A stretch of 44,808 bases of DNA from Reyranella massiliensis 521 (GCA_945862125.1 CAMAYC010000030.1:1-44808), one strand, 5' to 3'; counted from the stretch's first letter, positions 6,955 to 18,786 are shown. A program made the numbers and translations. The notes: generated by a model from the letters alone, not told the origin.

Positions 6955-9108
6955 TCAGGACCGGCCTGTTGCCGGCGGCACCGTCTTGAACGGGCCGTTC
7001 AGGCGGTCGCGGTAGACGGTGACGCCTTCCATGATGCGCTGGACGTAGTCGCGCGTCTCGCGGAACGGGATCATCTCGATCCAGTCGACCATGTCGATCT
7101 TGCCGGCGCGCGGGTCGCCGATCGTTTCAAGCCAGCGGGCGACGCGGTTGGGGCCGGCATTGTAGCCGGCCGCCGCCAGCTCGTAGGAGCCGCCGAACTT
7201 CTGCAGCATCTCGGCCAGGTACTTGGTGCCGAGCTGGACGTTGTAGGCGGGATCGCGCGTGAGCTTTTCCTGGATGAACGGCACGCCGACACGGCCGGCG
7301 ACATCGCGCGCGGTGCCGGGCAGCAACTGCATCAGCCCAAGCGCGCCCGAGCTGGAGACGGCGGCGGCGTTGAACGAGCTCTCCTGGCGGGTGAGCGCCA
7401 GCGCCAGTGCGCGCTCGATCGAGCCGGTGGAGCCGAGGTCGACGACCGGGAAGGACGCATCGAACAAGGTGACGCCGTTCACGGCGCCACGTCTTGCGAT
7501 GGTGAGCGCCACGTCGGGGCGCTTCAGGTCGACGGCGAGCTGGGCCAGCAGCGCCGTCTCGCCCGGCGCCGTCACCATGCGGGCCAGTCGGAGCAGGAAT
7601 GGACCGGCACGCTCATAGGCGCCGGCCTGGCCGAGGTAGCGCGCGACCGTCACCAGTTCGCGGCCGCCCAGTGCCTGGCGGTCGCCGGCGCTGGCCACGG
7701 GATCGCTCGGCAGTTGCGCGGCGGTGCCGGGCAGTTTGCGCGCTGCGAGCTGGCCGTAGAACGTTTGCCCGAAGCCGGCGGCCCTGGCGTACCACTCGTT
7801 GGCGTCCTTGGCGCGTCCCGCGGTTTCGTGGCTCCGGCCCAGCCAATAGGCGGCGCGGCTCTTCGAGATCGCGGTCGAGACGCCGTCGTAGAGCGTCTGG
7901 AAATGCTTCTGTCCGTCCGCCGGCTTCTTGAGGTGGCGGAGCGCGATCCAGCCGGCGAGGAACTCGGCTTCGGCGAAGGGCACGCCCTTGGTGAGGCCAT
8001 GGCCCACGACGACGGCATAGGCATCGGCGGGGCGGCCAGCGGCCAGGAGGTCGCGCGCGAGCTGGTTGCGCTCGTTCCACCAGGCGTCGGTCTGGTTGGT
8101 ACCCTGATTGCCCGACATGACCGTCTTGGCCTCGTCGAGATTGCCGGTGCGGCGCAGCCACTGCGCACGCTCGAGCCGGACGGCGGGCTCGTTGAGGCGG
8201 GCGGCGGCCACGCCGCGCAGCACAGTGGGCGCGTCGGCGGCACGCGTGGCCATAGCCAGGCGCGCATTGGCCACGGGCTGATAGTCGGGCGGCAGCTTGG
8301 GCAGCAGCTCGCGTGCGATCTGCGGACGACCTTCGCGCAGGATGCGGTTGAAGCGGGCGATCTGGTCGGGCCCGGTCAGGAGATGGCCGTAGCGGTTGAG
8401 GAAATCGTTCTCGTCGGCATTGCGGAAGGTCGCGTTCTGCCAGCTGTCGCGCGCGAACTTCGCCACATCGTTCGGGCTCACGGTGTTGGCCGCTTCGAGG
8501 CGGCGCATGTGGCCAGAGCTGGTGAGCGGCGGAAAGGCCGTGAAGTAGCGGAACACGTCGCTGGCCGGCGTCTCGGTGCCGAGGCGCTCCTCGGCCTGGC
8601 GCCGCAGCACCTCCGGCTCCGGCCAGCCCGGGTTCTCGCGCAAGAATCGCCACGTTGTCGCGAAGTCGGCCTCGGTCCGGGGCGCGGTGCGCAGGATGCT
8701 CCAATCGACGATGCGGGTGAGCGCCGGATTGCGGAAGTTCGCCACCATCGCGCGGGCATCGGCCCAGCGGCTTTCGTCCACGGCCTTGAGGGCTGATGCA
8801 AGCGCGGCGGCCTCGGCGGCGTCGAGCGGCTTCGAGGAGACGATCGCCTGGGCCACTTCGCTGGGCGGGGCGACCGGCACCATGCCATTCGGCGAGACGG
8901 CAATCGGGGCGGTGGGGACGGGCGCCTGCGCGGGGCGCGGGGCCGCGTTGCGGTCGGTCGGCACGCGCCGGACGCCGGTATCGGGTGTGGTGGGGGCCGG
9001 CTGGTCCGCGCCTTGACCGCGCAAAATCGTGACGCCGCCCTGTTGGGCAACGGCGGGCAGGCCCGAGAGCAGGGCGACGAGCAGGAGAGGGGCAAAGAAT
9101 GTCTTCAC
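6955..9108 (-). CDS. Soluble lytic murein transglycosylase (Slt70-like)
   Basis: This 717-residue periplasmic enzyme cleaves peptidoglycan between MurNAc and GlcNAc, leaving an anhydro end. A signal peptide (residues 1-21, ending AVAQ) is followed by a proline-rich linker (about 35-80) and a long all-alpha superhelical region (about 90-530). The C-terminal SLT domain contains E576 in QESSFNAAAVSSSGALGLMQ, the catalytic glutamate and GLMQ motif of the family. AAGYNAGPNRV is the third conserved block. The start is GTG at 9108 with no obvious ribosome-binding site. It is divergent from dapA, an order common in alphaproteobacteria. Confidence 0.93.
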   Translation of the reverse strand: MKTFFAPLLLVALLSGLPAVAQQGGVTILRGQGADQPAPTTPDTGVRRVPTDRNAAPRPAQAPVPTAPIAVSPNGMVPVAPPSEVAQAIVSSKPLDAAEAAALASALKAVDESRWADARAMVANFRNPALTRIVDWSILRTAPRTEADFATTWRFLRENPGWPEPEVLRRQAEERLGTETPASDVFRYFTAFPPLTSSGHMRRLEAANTVSPNDVAKFARDSWQNATFRNADENDFLNRYGHLLTGPDQIARFNRILREGRPQIARELLPKLPPDYQPVANARLAMATRAADAPTVLRGVAAARLNEPAVRLERAQWLRRTGNLDEAKTVMSGNQGTNQTDAWWNERNQLARDLLAAGRPADAYAVVVGHGLTKGVPFAEAEFLAGWIALRHLKKPADGQKHFQTLYDGVSTAISKSRAAYWLGRSHETAGRAKDANEWYARAAGFGQTFYGQLAARKLPGTAAQLPSDPVASAGDRQALGGRELVTVARYLGQAGAYERAGPFLLRLARMVTAPGETALLAQLAVDLKRPDVALTIARRGAVNGVTLFDASFPVVDLGSTGSIERALALALTRQESSFNAAAVSSSGALGLMQLLPGTARDVAGRVGVPFIQEKLTRDPAYNVQLGTKYLAEMLQKFGGSYELAAAGYNAGPNRVARWLETIGDPRAGKIDMVDWIEMIPFRETRDYVQRIMEGVTVYRDRLNGPFKTVPPATGRS

Positions 9109-9115
9109 ACCAGGA

Positions 9116-9144
9116 ATCGTAGGCAGGGACTTGCGGCATCACAA
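9116..9144 (-). promoter_or_regulatory. Possible promoter of the lytic transglycosylase gene
   Basis: On the minus strand TTGTGA (9144-9139) and TACGAT (9121-9116) are separated by 17 bases, each matching 4 of 6 consensus bases. A start near 9109 would give a leaderless or nearly leaderless message, in keeping with the missing ribosome-binding site before the GTG. Confidence 0.3.
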
Positions 9145-9230
9145 TGGCTGCTTGGGGGCAAGTTGCCCGCCTTGCAGGGGCAGGGGGCGGGGCCTAGACT
9201 GGATTTCGAAGAAAAATCGGAGGAAATTCC

Positions 9231-10109
9231 ATGTTCACCGGATCGCTCGTGGCGCTGATCACCCCGTTCAAGAACGGCGCGGTGGACGAAAAGGGATTCG
9301 AGAAGTTCGTGGCCTGGCAGATCAAGGAAGGCACCGACGGGCTGGTGCCCTGCGGCACCACGGGCGAGTCGCCGACGCTCTCCATGGAAGAGCACAAGCG
9401 CGTCATCGACATCTGCATCGCCGCTGCCAAGGGCTCGGGCGTGCCGGTGATCGCCGGCACCGGCTCGAACTCGACCGCCGAGGCGATCGAACTGACCCAG
9501 CACGCCAAGAAGGCCGGCGCCGATGCCGCCATGCTGGTCGTGCCCTACTACAACAAGCCGACCCAGGAAGGCCTGTTCCAGCATTTCAAGGCGGTGGCCG
9601 AGGCCGTCGACATCCCGATCCTGCTCTACAACGTGCCGCCCCGTACCGGCGGCGATATGCAGGTCGAGACCGTGATCCGCCTCAGCCAGGTCAAGAACAT
9701 CGTCGGCATCAAGGACGCCTCCTACGACATGGCGCGCCCGACGCTGACGCGGCTGAAGGCCAAGAAGGGTTTCATCCAGCTCTCGGGCGAGGATGCGAGC
9801 GCGCTGGGCTTCCTGGCCCAGGGCGGCGACGGTTGCATTTCGGTGACGGCCAACGTGGCGCCGCGCCTGTGCGGCGACATGCACGATGCCTGGAAGAAGC
9901 GCGACCTCGACAAGGCCTTCGAACTGCAGGACCGGCTGATGCCGCTGCACAAGGCGATGTTCTGCGAGACCAGCCCCGGCCCGGTGAAGTTCGGCGCCGA
10001 GCTGATCGGCCAGGCGAGTGCGGAGATGCGCCTGCCGATGGTGCCGATCGCCGAGAGCAGCAAGAAGGCGGTGCGCGAGGCCATGATCCACGCCGGCCTG
10101 ATCAACTAG
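9231..10109 (+). CDS. dapA: 4-hydroxy-tetrahydrodipicolinate synthase
   Basis: This 292-residue enzyme condenses pyruvate with aspartate semialdehyde, the first committed step of the diaminopimelate/lysine pathway. It is a cytosolic TIM barrel of normal family length. Visible active-site residues are T44-T45 in CGTTGESPTL, Y107 in PYYNKP, Y133 in LLYNVPPRTG, R138, and the Schiff-base K161 in VGIKDAS. A strong ribosome-binding site (GGAGGAA) sits 5-6 bases before the ATG. It is followed by smpB; diaminopimelate supply and the neighbouring transglycosylase both bear on the cell wall. No frameshift or unusual composition is seen. Confidence 0.97.
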   Translation: MFTGSLVALITPFKNGAVDEKGFEKFVAWQIKEGTDGLVPCGTTGESPTLSMEEHKRVIDICIAAAKGSGVPVIAGTGSNSTAEAIELTQHAKKAGADAAMLVVPYYNKPTQEGLFQHFKAVAEAVDIPILLYNVPPRTGGDMQVETVIRLSQVKNIVGIKDASYDMARPTLTRLKAKKGFIQLSGEDASALGFLAQGGDGCISVTANVAPRLCGDMHDAWKKRDLDKAFELQDRLMPLHKAMFCETSPGPVKFGAELIGQASAEMRLPMVPIAESSKKAVREAMIHAGLIN

Positions 10110-10141
10110 TGGCTGAAATCAGCCAGTCCGCTCAAGCGTAT

Positions 10142-10210
10142 GAGGCGCGCAGGATGCGCGCGGTCCAGAAGATTCATGAGTCTCCCGGACCGCGCGCCTC
10201 CGGCGCGCTC
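10142..10210. repeat. 69-bp imperfect palindromic element
   Basis: The whole segment between dapA and smpB is an imperfect palindrome centred on TCATGA (10174-10179). The main arms are GCGCGCGGTCC (10156-10166) and GGACCGCGCGC (10187-10197), a perfect 11-bp match around a 20-base loop that is itself near-symmetric. Alternative pairings exist: GAGGCGCGC (10142-10150) with GCGCGCCTC (10192-10200), and GCGCGCC (10192-10198) with GGCGCGC (10202-10208). No T-run follows, so it is not a simple terminator. Both strands encode a similar short peptide from the central ATG. It resembles dispersed intergenic palindromic repeats; no second copy was seen in the window. Confidence 0.6.
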
Positions 10211-10234
10211 ATCAATCTACTGGCCGAGTAAGAA

Positions 10235-10705
10235 TTGGCGAAGAAACCCGAGCCTGGTCAGACAGTCGTCGCCCAGAACCGCAAGGCGCGGCACAACTAC
10301 TTCATCGAAGAGACTTTCGAGGCCGGCCTGTCGCTGACGGGAACCGAGGTGAAGTCGTTGCGCGGCGGCCGCAGCACGATCGCGGAATCCTATGTGACGG
10401 CGATCGAGGGCGAAGCGTGGCTGGTTAACGCCACCATCCCAGAATATTCCAGCGGCAACCGCAACAACCACGAGCCGCGCCGGCCGCGCAAACTTCTGCT
10501 GCACCGCAGCCAGGTCAACAAGCTGATCGGCGCCATCCAGCGCCAGGGCCGCACCGTCGTGCCGCTACAAGTCTATTTCAACGAGAAGGGCCGGGCGAAG
10601 CTCGAGATCGCGCTGGCGCTCGGCAAGAAGGCACACGACAAGCGCGCCACGATCAAGGCGCGCGACTGGCAGCGCCAGCGCAGCCGTCTGCTCAATCGGA
10701 CCTGA
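10235..10705 (+). CDS. smpB: SsrA-binding protein SmpB
   Basis: This 156-residue RNA-binding protein delivers tmRNA to stalled ribosomes for trans-translation. Family hallmarks are [19 protein letters not shown] near the start, TEVKSLR, the middle block [14 protein letters not shown], and the basic C-terminal tail [17 protein letters not shown] that enters the mRNA channel. The start is TTG at 10235: an in-frame TAA lies two codons upstream, and the resulting MAKK N-terminus fits the family. No strong ribosome-binding site is visible, so translation may be modest. The tmRNA gene itself is not in this window. Confidence 0.95.
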   Translation: MAKKPEPGQTVVAQNRKARHNYFIEETFEAGLSLTGTEVKSLRGGRSTIAESYVTAIEGEAWLVNATIPEYSSGNRNNHEPRRPRKLLLHRSQVNKLIGAIQRQGRTVVPLQVYFNEKGRAKLEIALALGKKAHDKRATIKARDWQRQRSRLLNRT

Positions 10706-10724
10706 GCCGCACGGAGGCGCCGCC

Positions 10725-11396
10725 ATGAGTACCGTTCTGATCACCGGTGCCGCGCGCGGCCTCGGCCTCGACTTCGTGAAGCAATATGCCGCCAAGGGCT
10801 GGCGGGTGCATGCCTGTGCCCGCGCCCCCGACGCCCTGAAGGGTATCGAGGGCGACATCCAGACCCACAGGCTCGAAGTGACCGACTATGAGGCCGTGAA
10901 GGCGCTCGCCCGGGAACTGTCGGGCGAGGCGATCGACGTGCTGATCTGCAATGCCGGCATCTCGGGTAAGGAAGCGACCGTCTTGGGCTCGATCGATCCC
11001 GCGACCTGGCGGGAGACCTTCGAAGTGAACACACTGGCGCCGCTGATGATGGCCGAGGCCTTCGTCGATCATGTCGCGCGGTCGAAGGATCGCAAGCTGA
11101 TCGCGATCTCGAGCCGGCTCGGCAGCATCACGCACTGCAACAGCGGCCGCTACGCCTACCGCGCCAGCAAGACCGCGCTCAACATGGAATGGAAGGGCCT
11201 GTCGAGCGACACGGCAGACAAAAAGCTGATCTGCGTCGTCCTGCATCCCGGCTGGGTGCAGACCGACATGGGCGGCGGGCAGGCCACGCTGACCATCGAG
11301 CAGAGCGTGCCCTCTGTGGTGAAGGTGATCGACGGGCTGAGGCCCGCCGACAACGGCCGGTTCTTCAACTACGACGGCAGCGAGATCCCCTGGTAG
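10725..11396 (+). CDS. Short-chain dehydrogenase/reductase
   Basis: This 223-residue classical-type SDR is probably an NAD(P)-dependent oxidoreductase or C-factor-like protein. The cofactor motif TGAARGLG is at residues 7-14, NAG at 76-78, the serine region ISSRLGS at about 128-134, and the catalytic YRASK (Y145, K149) follows. It is slightly shorter than typical 250-residue SDRs and resembles the C-factor/sniffer group. GGAGG lies 8 bases before the ATG. The acyl-CoA dehydrogenase gene starts 3 bases after its stop, so the two are co-transcribed. The substrate cannot be read from sequence; the context suggests acyl-CoA or keto-acid metabolism. Confidence 0.88.
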   Translation: MSTVLITGAARGLGLDFVKQYAAKGWRVHACARAPDALKGIEGDIQTHRLEVTDYEAVKALARELSGEAIDVLICNAGISGKEATVLGSIDPATWRETFEVNTLAPLMMAEAFVDHVARSKDRKLIAISSRLGSITHCNSGRYAYRASKTALNMEWKGLSSDTADKKLICVVLHPGWVQTDMGGGQATLTIEQSVPSVVKVIDGLRPADNGRFFNYDGSEIPW

Positions 11397-11399
11397 GCC

Positions 11400-12536
11400 A
11401 TGCTGCTCAACGAAGAACAGATCCTGATCCGCGACACCGCCCGCGCCTTTGCGCAGGAGCAGGTGCTGCCCCATGTCCGCGCCTGGGAGGCGGCGGGCGA
11501 GATCCCGCGGCCGCTGCTGGCCGAGATGGGGCGCATGGGTTTCATGGGCATGACCGTGCCGGCCGACTGGGGCGGCGCCGGTGCCGACATGATCTCCTAC
11601 GTGCTGGCGCTGGAGGAGATCGCCGCGGCCGACGGTGGGCTCTCCACCGTGATGAGCGTCAACAACTCGCCCGATTGCGCGGCGCTGCTGGCCTATGGCT
11701 CGCCGGAGCAGAAGGAGAGGTGGCTAAAACCGCTGGCGCGCGGCGAGGTGCTGGGCGCCTTCTGTCTCACCGAGCCGCACGCCGGCTCCGATGCCTCGAA
11801 CCTCAAGACCCGGGCCGAGCGGCGCGGCAACGGCTGGGTGTTGAACGGGGTGAAGCAGTTCATCACCTCGGGCCGCACCGCCGACATGGCGCTGGTCTTC
11901 GCCGTGACCGATCCGGCCTCGCCCAAGCGCGGGATCTCGTGCTTCATCGTGCCGACGAAGACGCCGGGCTATCGCGTGGCGTCGATCGAGAAGAAGCTGG
12001 GGCAGAAATCGTCCGACACCTGCCAGATCGCCTTCGAGGATTGCGCCGTCGGCGCCGATGCGATGCTGGGCGGGGAGGGCGAGGGCTACCGGGTGGCGCT
12101 GGCCAACCTGTCGGTCGGCCGCATCGGGATCGCGGCCCAGTCGGTCGGCATGGCGCGGGCGGCGTTCGAGGCGGCGCGGGACTATGCCGGCGAGCGCGAG
12201 GCCTTCGGAACGAAGATCATCAACCACCAGGCCGTACAGTTTCGCCTGGCCGACATGGCGACCAAGATCGCGGTCGCCCGGCAGATGGTATGGCATGCAG
12301 CCACCCTGCGCGATGCCGGCCGGCAATGCCTCACGGAGGCCGCAATGGCCAAGCTATATGCCTCCGAGATGGCCGAGGAAGTGTGCTCGGCAGCGATTCA
12401 AATTCACGGCGGCTACGGATACGTTTCCGACTACCTGGTGGAGAAGATCTGGCGCGATGTTCGCGTCTGCCAGATCTACGAAGGCACCAGCGACGTCCAG
12501 CGCATCCTGATCGGCCGCGGATTGGCAGCCCTATAG
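11400..12536 (+). CDS. Acyl-CoA dehydrogenase (short/medium-chain type)
   Basis: This 378-residue FAD enzyme introduces the alpha-beta double bond into an acyl-CoA. Visible family blocks are FCLTEPHAGSDASNLKT (flavin binding), the arginine region REAFGTKIINHQAVQF, QIHGGYGYVSDY and QIYEGTSDVQRI. E361 in YEGTS occupies the catalytic-base position of short- and medium-chain enzymes. Isovaleryl-CoA dehydrogenase instead has its base on an earlier helix (LxxER) and a non-acidic residue here; the equivalent earlier position in this protein reads LSVGR. So despite lying upstream of methylcrotonyl-CoA carboxylase genes it is probably not a canonical isovaleryl-CoA dehydrogenase. A 112-base gap without a gene follows. 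Confidence 0.92.
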   Translation: MLLNEEQILIRDTARAFAQEQVLPHVRAWEAAGEIPRPLLAEMGRMGFMGMTVPADWGGAGADMISYVLALEEIAAADGGLSTVMSVNNSPDCAALLAYGSPEQKERWLKPLARGEVLGAFCLTEPHAGSDASNLKTRAERRGNGWVLNGVKQFITSGRTADMALVFAVTDPASPKRGISCFIVPTKTPGYRVASIEKKLGQKSSDTCQIAFEDCAVGADAMLGGEGEGYRVALANLSVGRIGIAAQSVGMARAAFEAARDYAGEREAFGTKIINHQAVQFRLADMATKIAVARQMVWHAATLRDAGRQCLTEAAMAKLYASEMAEEVCSAAIQIHGGYGYVSDYLVEKIWRDVRVCQIYEGTSDVQRILIGRGLAAL

Positions 12537-12648
12537 GGCCCGCCTTTCGCTTGTCCCCTGCCCATCCGCATGCAAAACTCAGCGGGTGTGAAGAAGGCCG
12601 CACAAGCGGCCGGGGGAACAGGGGGAGCCGGGCGACGGATGGTCGGTC

Positions 12649-13761
12649 GTGCGCCGTAAGGTCTCGGAAATTCTCGCCATCGCCGCTGCGATTCTCGCGG
12701 CGTCGAACCTCGCCTTCGCGCAGGACAAATCCCCGGACAAATCCCCGGACAAGTCCCAGGACAAGTCCAAGGCTGTCGACATCGGGCCGCCGCCCGCCCG
12801 CCTCCTGAAGATGCAGACGGCCTTCAATCCGGCCCTCCCGGGCTCCGGCGAAGGGGTTCGACTTTTCACCAAGACGGTCAAGCAGATGTCGGGCGGCACG
12901 CTCGCCATCAAGATCGTCGAGCCGGGCCGGATCGTCCCGACGGCCGATATGCTGGATGCGATCGTCGCCGGCGACCTCGAGGCTGCCTTCACCTGGTCGG
13001 GTTACGCCGCCGCCAAGGCCCCGGTATTCGGCGTGTTCGCCACGATCCCGTTCGGCCCCGGCCCCGAGGACATGACCTCGTGGATCCTCGAAGGCGACGG
13101 CGGTCGCATCCATCGCGCCGCCTACGACAAACTCGGCGTCACCGGCATTCCGTGCGGCATGCAGGGCGGCAAGGGTGGCGGCTGGTTTCGCGGCGACCTC
13201 GACACCGTCGCCGATTTCAAGGGACAGAGGCTGCGCTTCGGAAAGTTCGCGGCCGAGGTCGTGGCGCGGCTCGGCGCCACGGTGGTGCCGCTGCCGCCCG
13301 GCGAATTCTTCTATCAATTGCAGCAGGGCAAGGTCGACGGCGGCGAGATGTCGACGCCGGCGATCGACGCCTCGCTCGGCTTCGACAAGCTCGGCTTGCC
13401 CTATTACATGCCGGGCTGGCAGCAGCCGTCGGCGGTGCTCGACTTCCTGATGCGCAAGGACAAGTGGGAGCAACTGTCTCCGGCGCAGCGTGCGCAGATC
13501 GAGACCGCTTGCCGGGCCAATATCGTGTGGATGCTGAGCAGGTCGCCCAATGTGCAGGGGCTGGCGCTCGATAAGCTGCGCGCGTCGGGTGTCGTCATCA
13601 AGCAGTGGTCGCCGGAGGTGCTCGCGGCCTTTCGCATGCACGCCAGTGCGGTGCTGAGGGATCAGGCCGAGCGAGATCCGGATTTTGCCGCGGCGCTCGC
13701 CAACCAGCGCAGCTTCGTGGCGCAAGGCGCCGGCTGGCGCAGGCTCTCGCAGCTCCCCTGA
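12649..13761 (+). CDS. TRAP transporter substrate-binding protein (DctP family), orphan
   Basis: This 370-residue periplasmic binding protein belongs to tripartite ATP-independent transporters. The signal peptide runs to about residue 24 (LAFAQ). A linker with four DKSP/DKSQ-type repeats follows, then a DctP fold: [49 protein letters not shown], and [17 protein letters not shown]. This last block resembles family members that bind 2-oxo acids or related carboxylates. The start is GTG 12649, because the nearby ATG 12639 is out of frame and soon stops. No DctQ or DctM membrane subunits are adjacent, so it must work with distant partners or have another role. It lies between acyl-CoA dehydrogenase and carboxylase genes, which may hint at a branched acid ligand (inference). 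Confidence 0.88.
   Translation: MRRKVSEILAIAAAILAASNLAFAQDKSPDKSPDKSQDKSKAVDIGPPPARLLKMQTAFNPALPGSGEGVRLFTKTVKQMSGGTLAIKIVEPGRIVPTADMLDAIVAGDLEAAFTWSGYAAAKAPVFGVFATIPFGPGPEDMTSWILEGDGGRIHRAAYDKLGVTGIPCGMQGGKGGGWFRGDLDTVADFKGQRLRFGKFAAEVVARLGATVVPLPPGEFFYQLQQGKVDGGEMSTPAIDASLGFDKLGLPYYMPGWQQPSAVLDFLMRKDKWEQLSPAQRAQIETACRANIVWMLSRSPNVQGLALDKLRASGVVIKQWSPEVLAAFRMHASAVLRDQAERDPDFAAALANQRSFVAQGAGWRRLSQLP
12724..12771 (+). repeat. Four tandem 12-bp units inside the TRAP binding-protein gene
   Basis: Units at 12724, 12736, 12748 and 12760 share GACAARTCCMMG. The first two are identical and the last two diverge by a few bases. They encode [12 protein letters not shown] and DKSK directly after the signal peptide, a hydrophilic linker that could change length by slippage. 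Confidence 0.85.
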
Positions 13762-13797
13762 TCGTTCCTTTAGCGGCCTTGCACGCGGGGCCGGGTA

Positions 13798-13813
13798 CGG
13801 GCAGTTTTGCCCG
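13798..13813 (+). other. Hairpin directly before the carboxylase start codon
   Basis: CGGGCA (13798-13803) and TGCCCG (13808-13813) form a perfect 6-bp stem with a GTTT loop, ending three bases before the ATG at 13817. No Shine-Dalgarno sequence is visible between stem and start. It may be a weak terminator remnant for the upstream gene or affect translation of the carboxylase subunit. Confidence 0.4.
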
Positions 13814-13816
13814 GCC

Positions 13817-15424
<1,608 letters not shown>

Positions 15425-15431
15425 TCGGCGA

Positions 15432-16229
15432 ATGACTTCCTCCCTCACGACGAAGACCGTGAAGACCGGGATCGAGGCGGGCGTGGCGACGCTCACCCTC
15501 AACCGGCCGAAGGAGATGAACTCCCTCGATGCCGACACCGCGCGCCTGATCATCGATGCGGTCGAGAGCTTTGCCGCCGACACGGACGTGCGGGTGCTGG
15601 TGGTGGCGGGCGAGGGACCGGTCTTCTCGGCCGGCGGCGATTTCAACTGGGTGCTGACCTGGCCCGGCATGGACGCCATCACCCGCCGCGTCGGCTCCGA
15701 CGCGCTGATGGGCGCGGTGCAGGCGATCTATGATTTTCCCAAACCCTCGATTGCCCGCGTCCATGGCGCCGCGGTCGGTGGCGGTATCGGCCTGATGCTG
15801 GCCTGCGACTTCGCCATCGCTGCCTCCAGCGTCCGCTTCGGCCTCACCTCGGCCCGCAACGGCCTGCTGGCGGGCATCGCCATTCCCGTGCTGATCCAGG
15901 CGGTGGGGCCCCGGGTGGCGCGCCAGCTGCTGATGCATGGCGGCCTGTTCGATTCGGCGACGGCGCTGCGTGTCGGCCTGGTCGACCAGGTGGTCGAGGC
16001 CGAGGCGCTCGACGAGACAGTGGCGACCTTGGCCTCGGAGCTGAAGCGCGGCGCGCCCTCGGTGCAGGCCCTGGTCAAGAAACTGATCACCGAAGTCGAC
16101 GCGCTCGCGCACGATTCGCAGGCGGCCGATCTCCTCGGCGAGCACGTCGCCCATCAATGCGTCACCGAGGAAGCACTGGAAGGCATGAGCGCGTTCCTTG
16201 AAAAGCGCCGGCCGAAGTGGGCGCTGTGA
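15432..16229 (+). CDS. Crotonase-fold protein (enoyl-CoA hydratase/isomerase family), catalytic glutamates missing
   Basis: This 265-residue protein sits where methylglutaconyl-CoA hydratase is expected in a leucine-degradation cluster. Fold features are clear: the CoA/oxyanion blocks FSAGGDFNW (about 65-73) and HGAAVGGGIGLMLACDFAIA (111-130). Aligned by eye with rat enoyl-CoA hydratase, Glu144 (PEILIG) falls on S140 in GLTSARNGL, and Glu164 (MEMVLTG) on Q165 in ARQLLMHGG. Known methylglutaconyl-CoA hydratases keep the first glutamate. The protein may therefore carry out another crotonase-family reaction or use a different base; hydratase activity should not be assumed. The stop overlaps the next gene's ATG (TGATG). 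Confidence 0.88.
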   Translation: MTSSLTTKTVKTGIEAGVATLTLNRPKEMNSLDADTARLIIDAVESFAADTDVRVLVVAGEGPVFSAGGDFNWVLTWPGMDAITRRVGSDALMGAVQAIYDFPKPSIARVHGAAVGGGIGLMLACDFAIAASSVRFGLTSARNGLLAGIAIPVLIQAVGPRVARQLLMHGGLFDSATALRVGLVDQVVEAEALDETVATLASELKRGAPSVQALVKKLITEVDALAHDSQAADLLGEHVAHQCVTEEALEGMSAFLEKRRPKWAL

Positions 16230-16768
16230 TGCGGTTCCTGGTCGCCGTGTCGCTTCTCTTCGCCACGCCGTGCTGGGCGCAGCCGGAGGAGAAGTTGTTC
16301 ACCGCCGGCAAGGTGCTGGAGATGGTGGGGCCGGCGATGGCCCAGGCCACGATCGCCGTCGAGCTCTGCGGCGCCGGCGACGTGGCGACCTGGAAGAAGG
16401 TCGCGGCGGCGATCGATCGCCGCCATGCCCGCTGCATTGCCGAGGAGGCGGGCTGGATGAATCTCACGGAGAAGCCCGACGCGCTGGCCGGCACCTTTGC
16501 CTATGACGCCTTCCTTGGTTCCCGCGTCGACGAGGCGCGCGCCCAAGGCGCCGCGTCCTACTGCGTCCGGGTGCCGTGGAAGATGGTGCTGGTTCCGGGG
16601 GCGGCGACGGCAGAAGCAAAGGCGGCGTTCCTGCGCGAACGGCCGGATGTCCCGCCCGAGGCGCTGGACGATTTCATTTTCTGGATGGGCTGGGTGCGGG
16701 CACTGGGCGACGACGCGCGCTGGATCGAGGCGCCATGCACGGACTTCTGGCCGGCGATGAAGAAATAG
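16229..16768 (+). CDS. Secreted protein of unknown function, coupled inside the leucine operon
   Basis: This 179-residue protein begins at the ATG that shares one base with the preceding TGA, implying translational coupling. A signal peptide is clear (FLVAVSLLFATPCWAQ), placing the mature protein in the periplasm. The mature chain has four cysteines (in ELCGAG, ARCIAEE, SYCVRV and APCTDF), enough for two disulfides. It also has a run of tryptophans near the C-terminus (FIFWMGWVRALGDDARWIE). I recognise no family. Its position between cytosolic enzymes, directly before the biotin carboxylase subunit, is odd. A GTG start 12 bases upstream is possible but less likely. Confidence 0.75.
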   Translation: MRFLVAVSLLFATPCWAQPEEKLFTAGKVLEMVGPAMAQATIAVELCGAGDVATWKKVAAAIDRRHARCIAEEAGWMNLTEKPDALAGTFAYDAFLGSRVDEARAQGAASYCVRVPWKMVLVPGAATAEAKAAFLRERPDVPPEALDDFIFWMGWVRALGDDARWIEAPCTDFWPAMKK

Positions 16769-16775
16769 GGTGCCG

Positions 16776-18785
<2,010 letters not shown>

Positions 18786-18786
18786 A

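Noticed and set aside
9172..9200. A dapA promoter (TTGCAG, 17 bases, TAGACT)
   Set aside because: The -35 matches only 3 of 6 consensus bases; too weak in a GC-rich gap to list.
10140..10337. A short rightward open frame over the palindrome and the start of smpB
   Set aside because: It overlaps smpB out of frame and its sequence is explained by the palindromic element.
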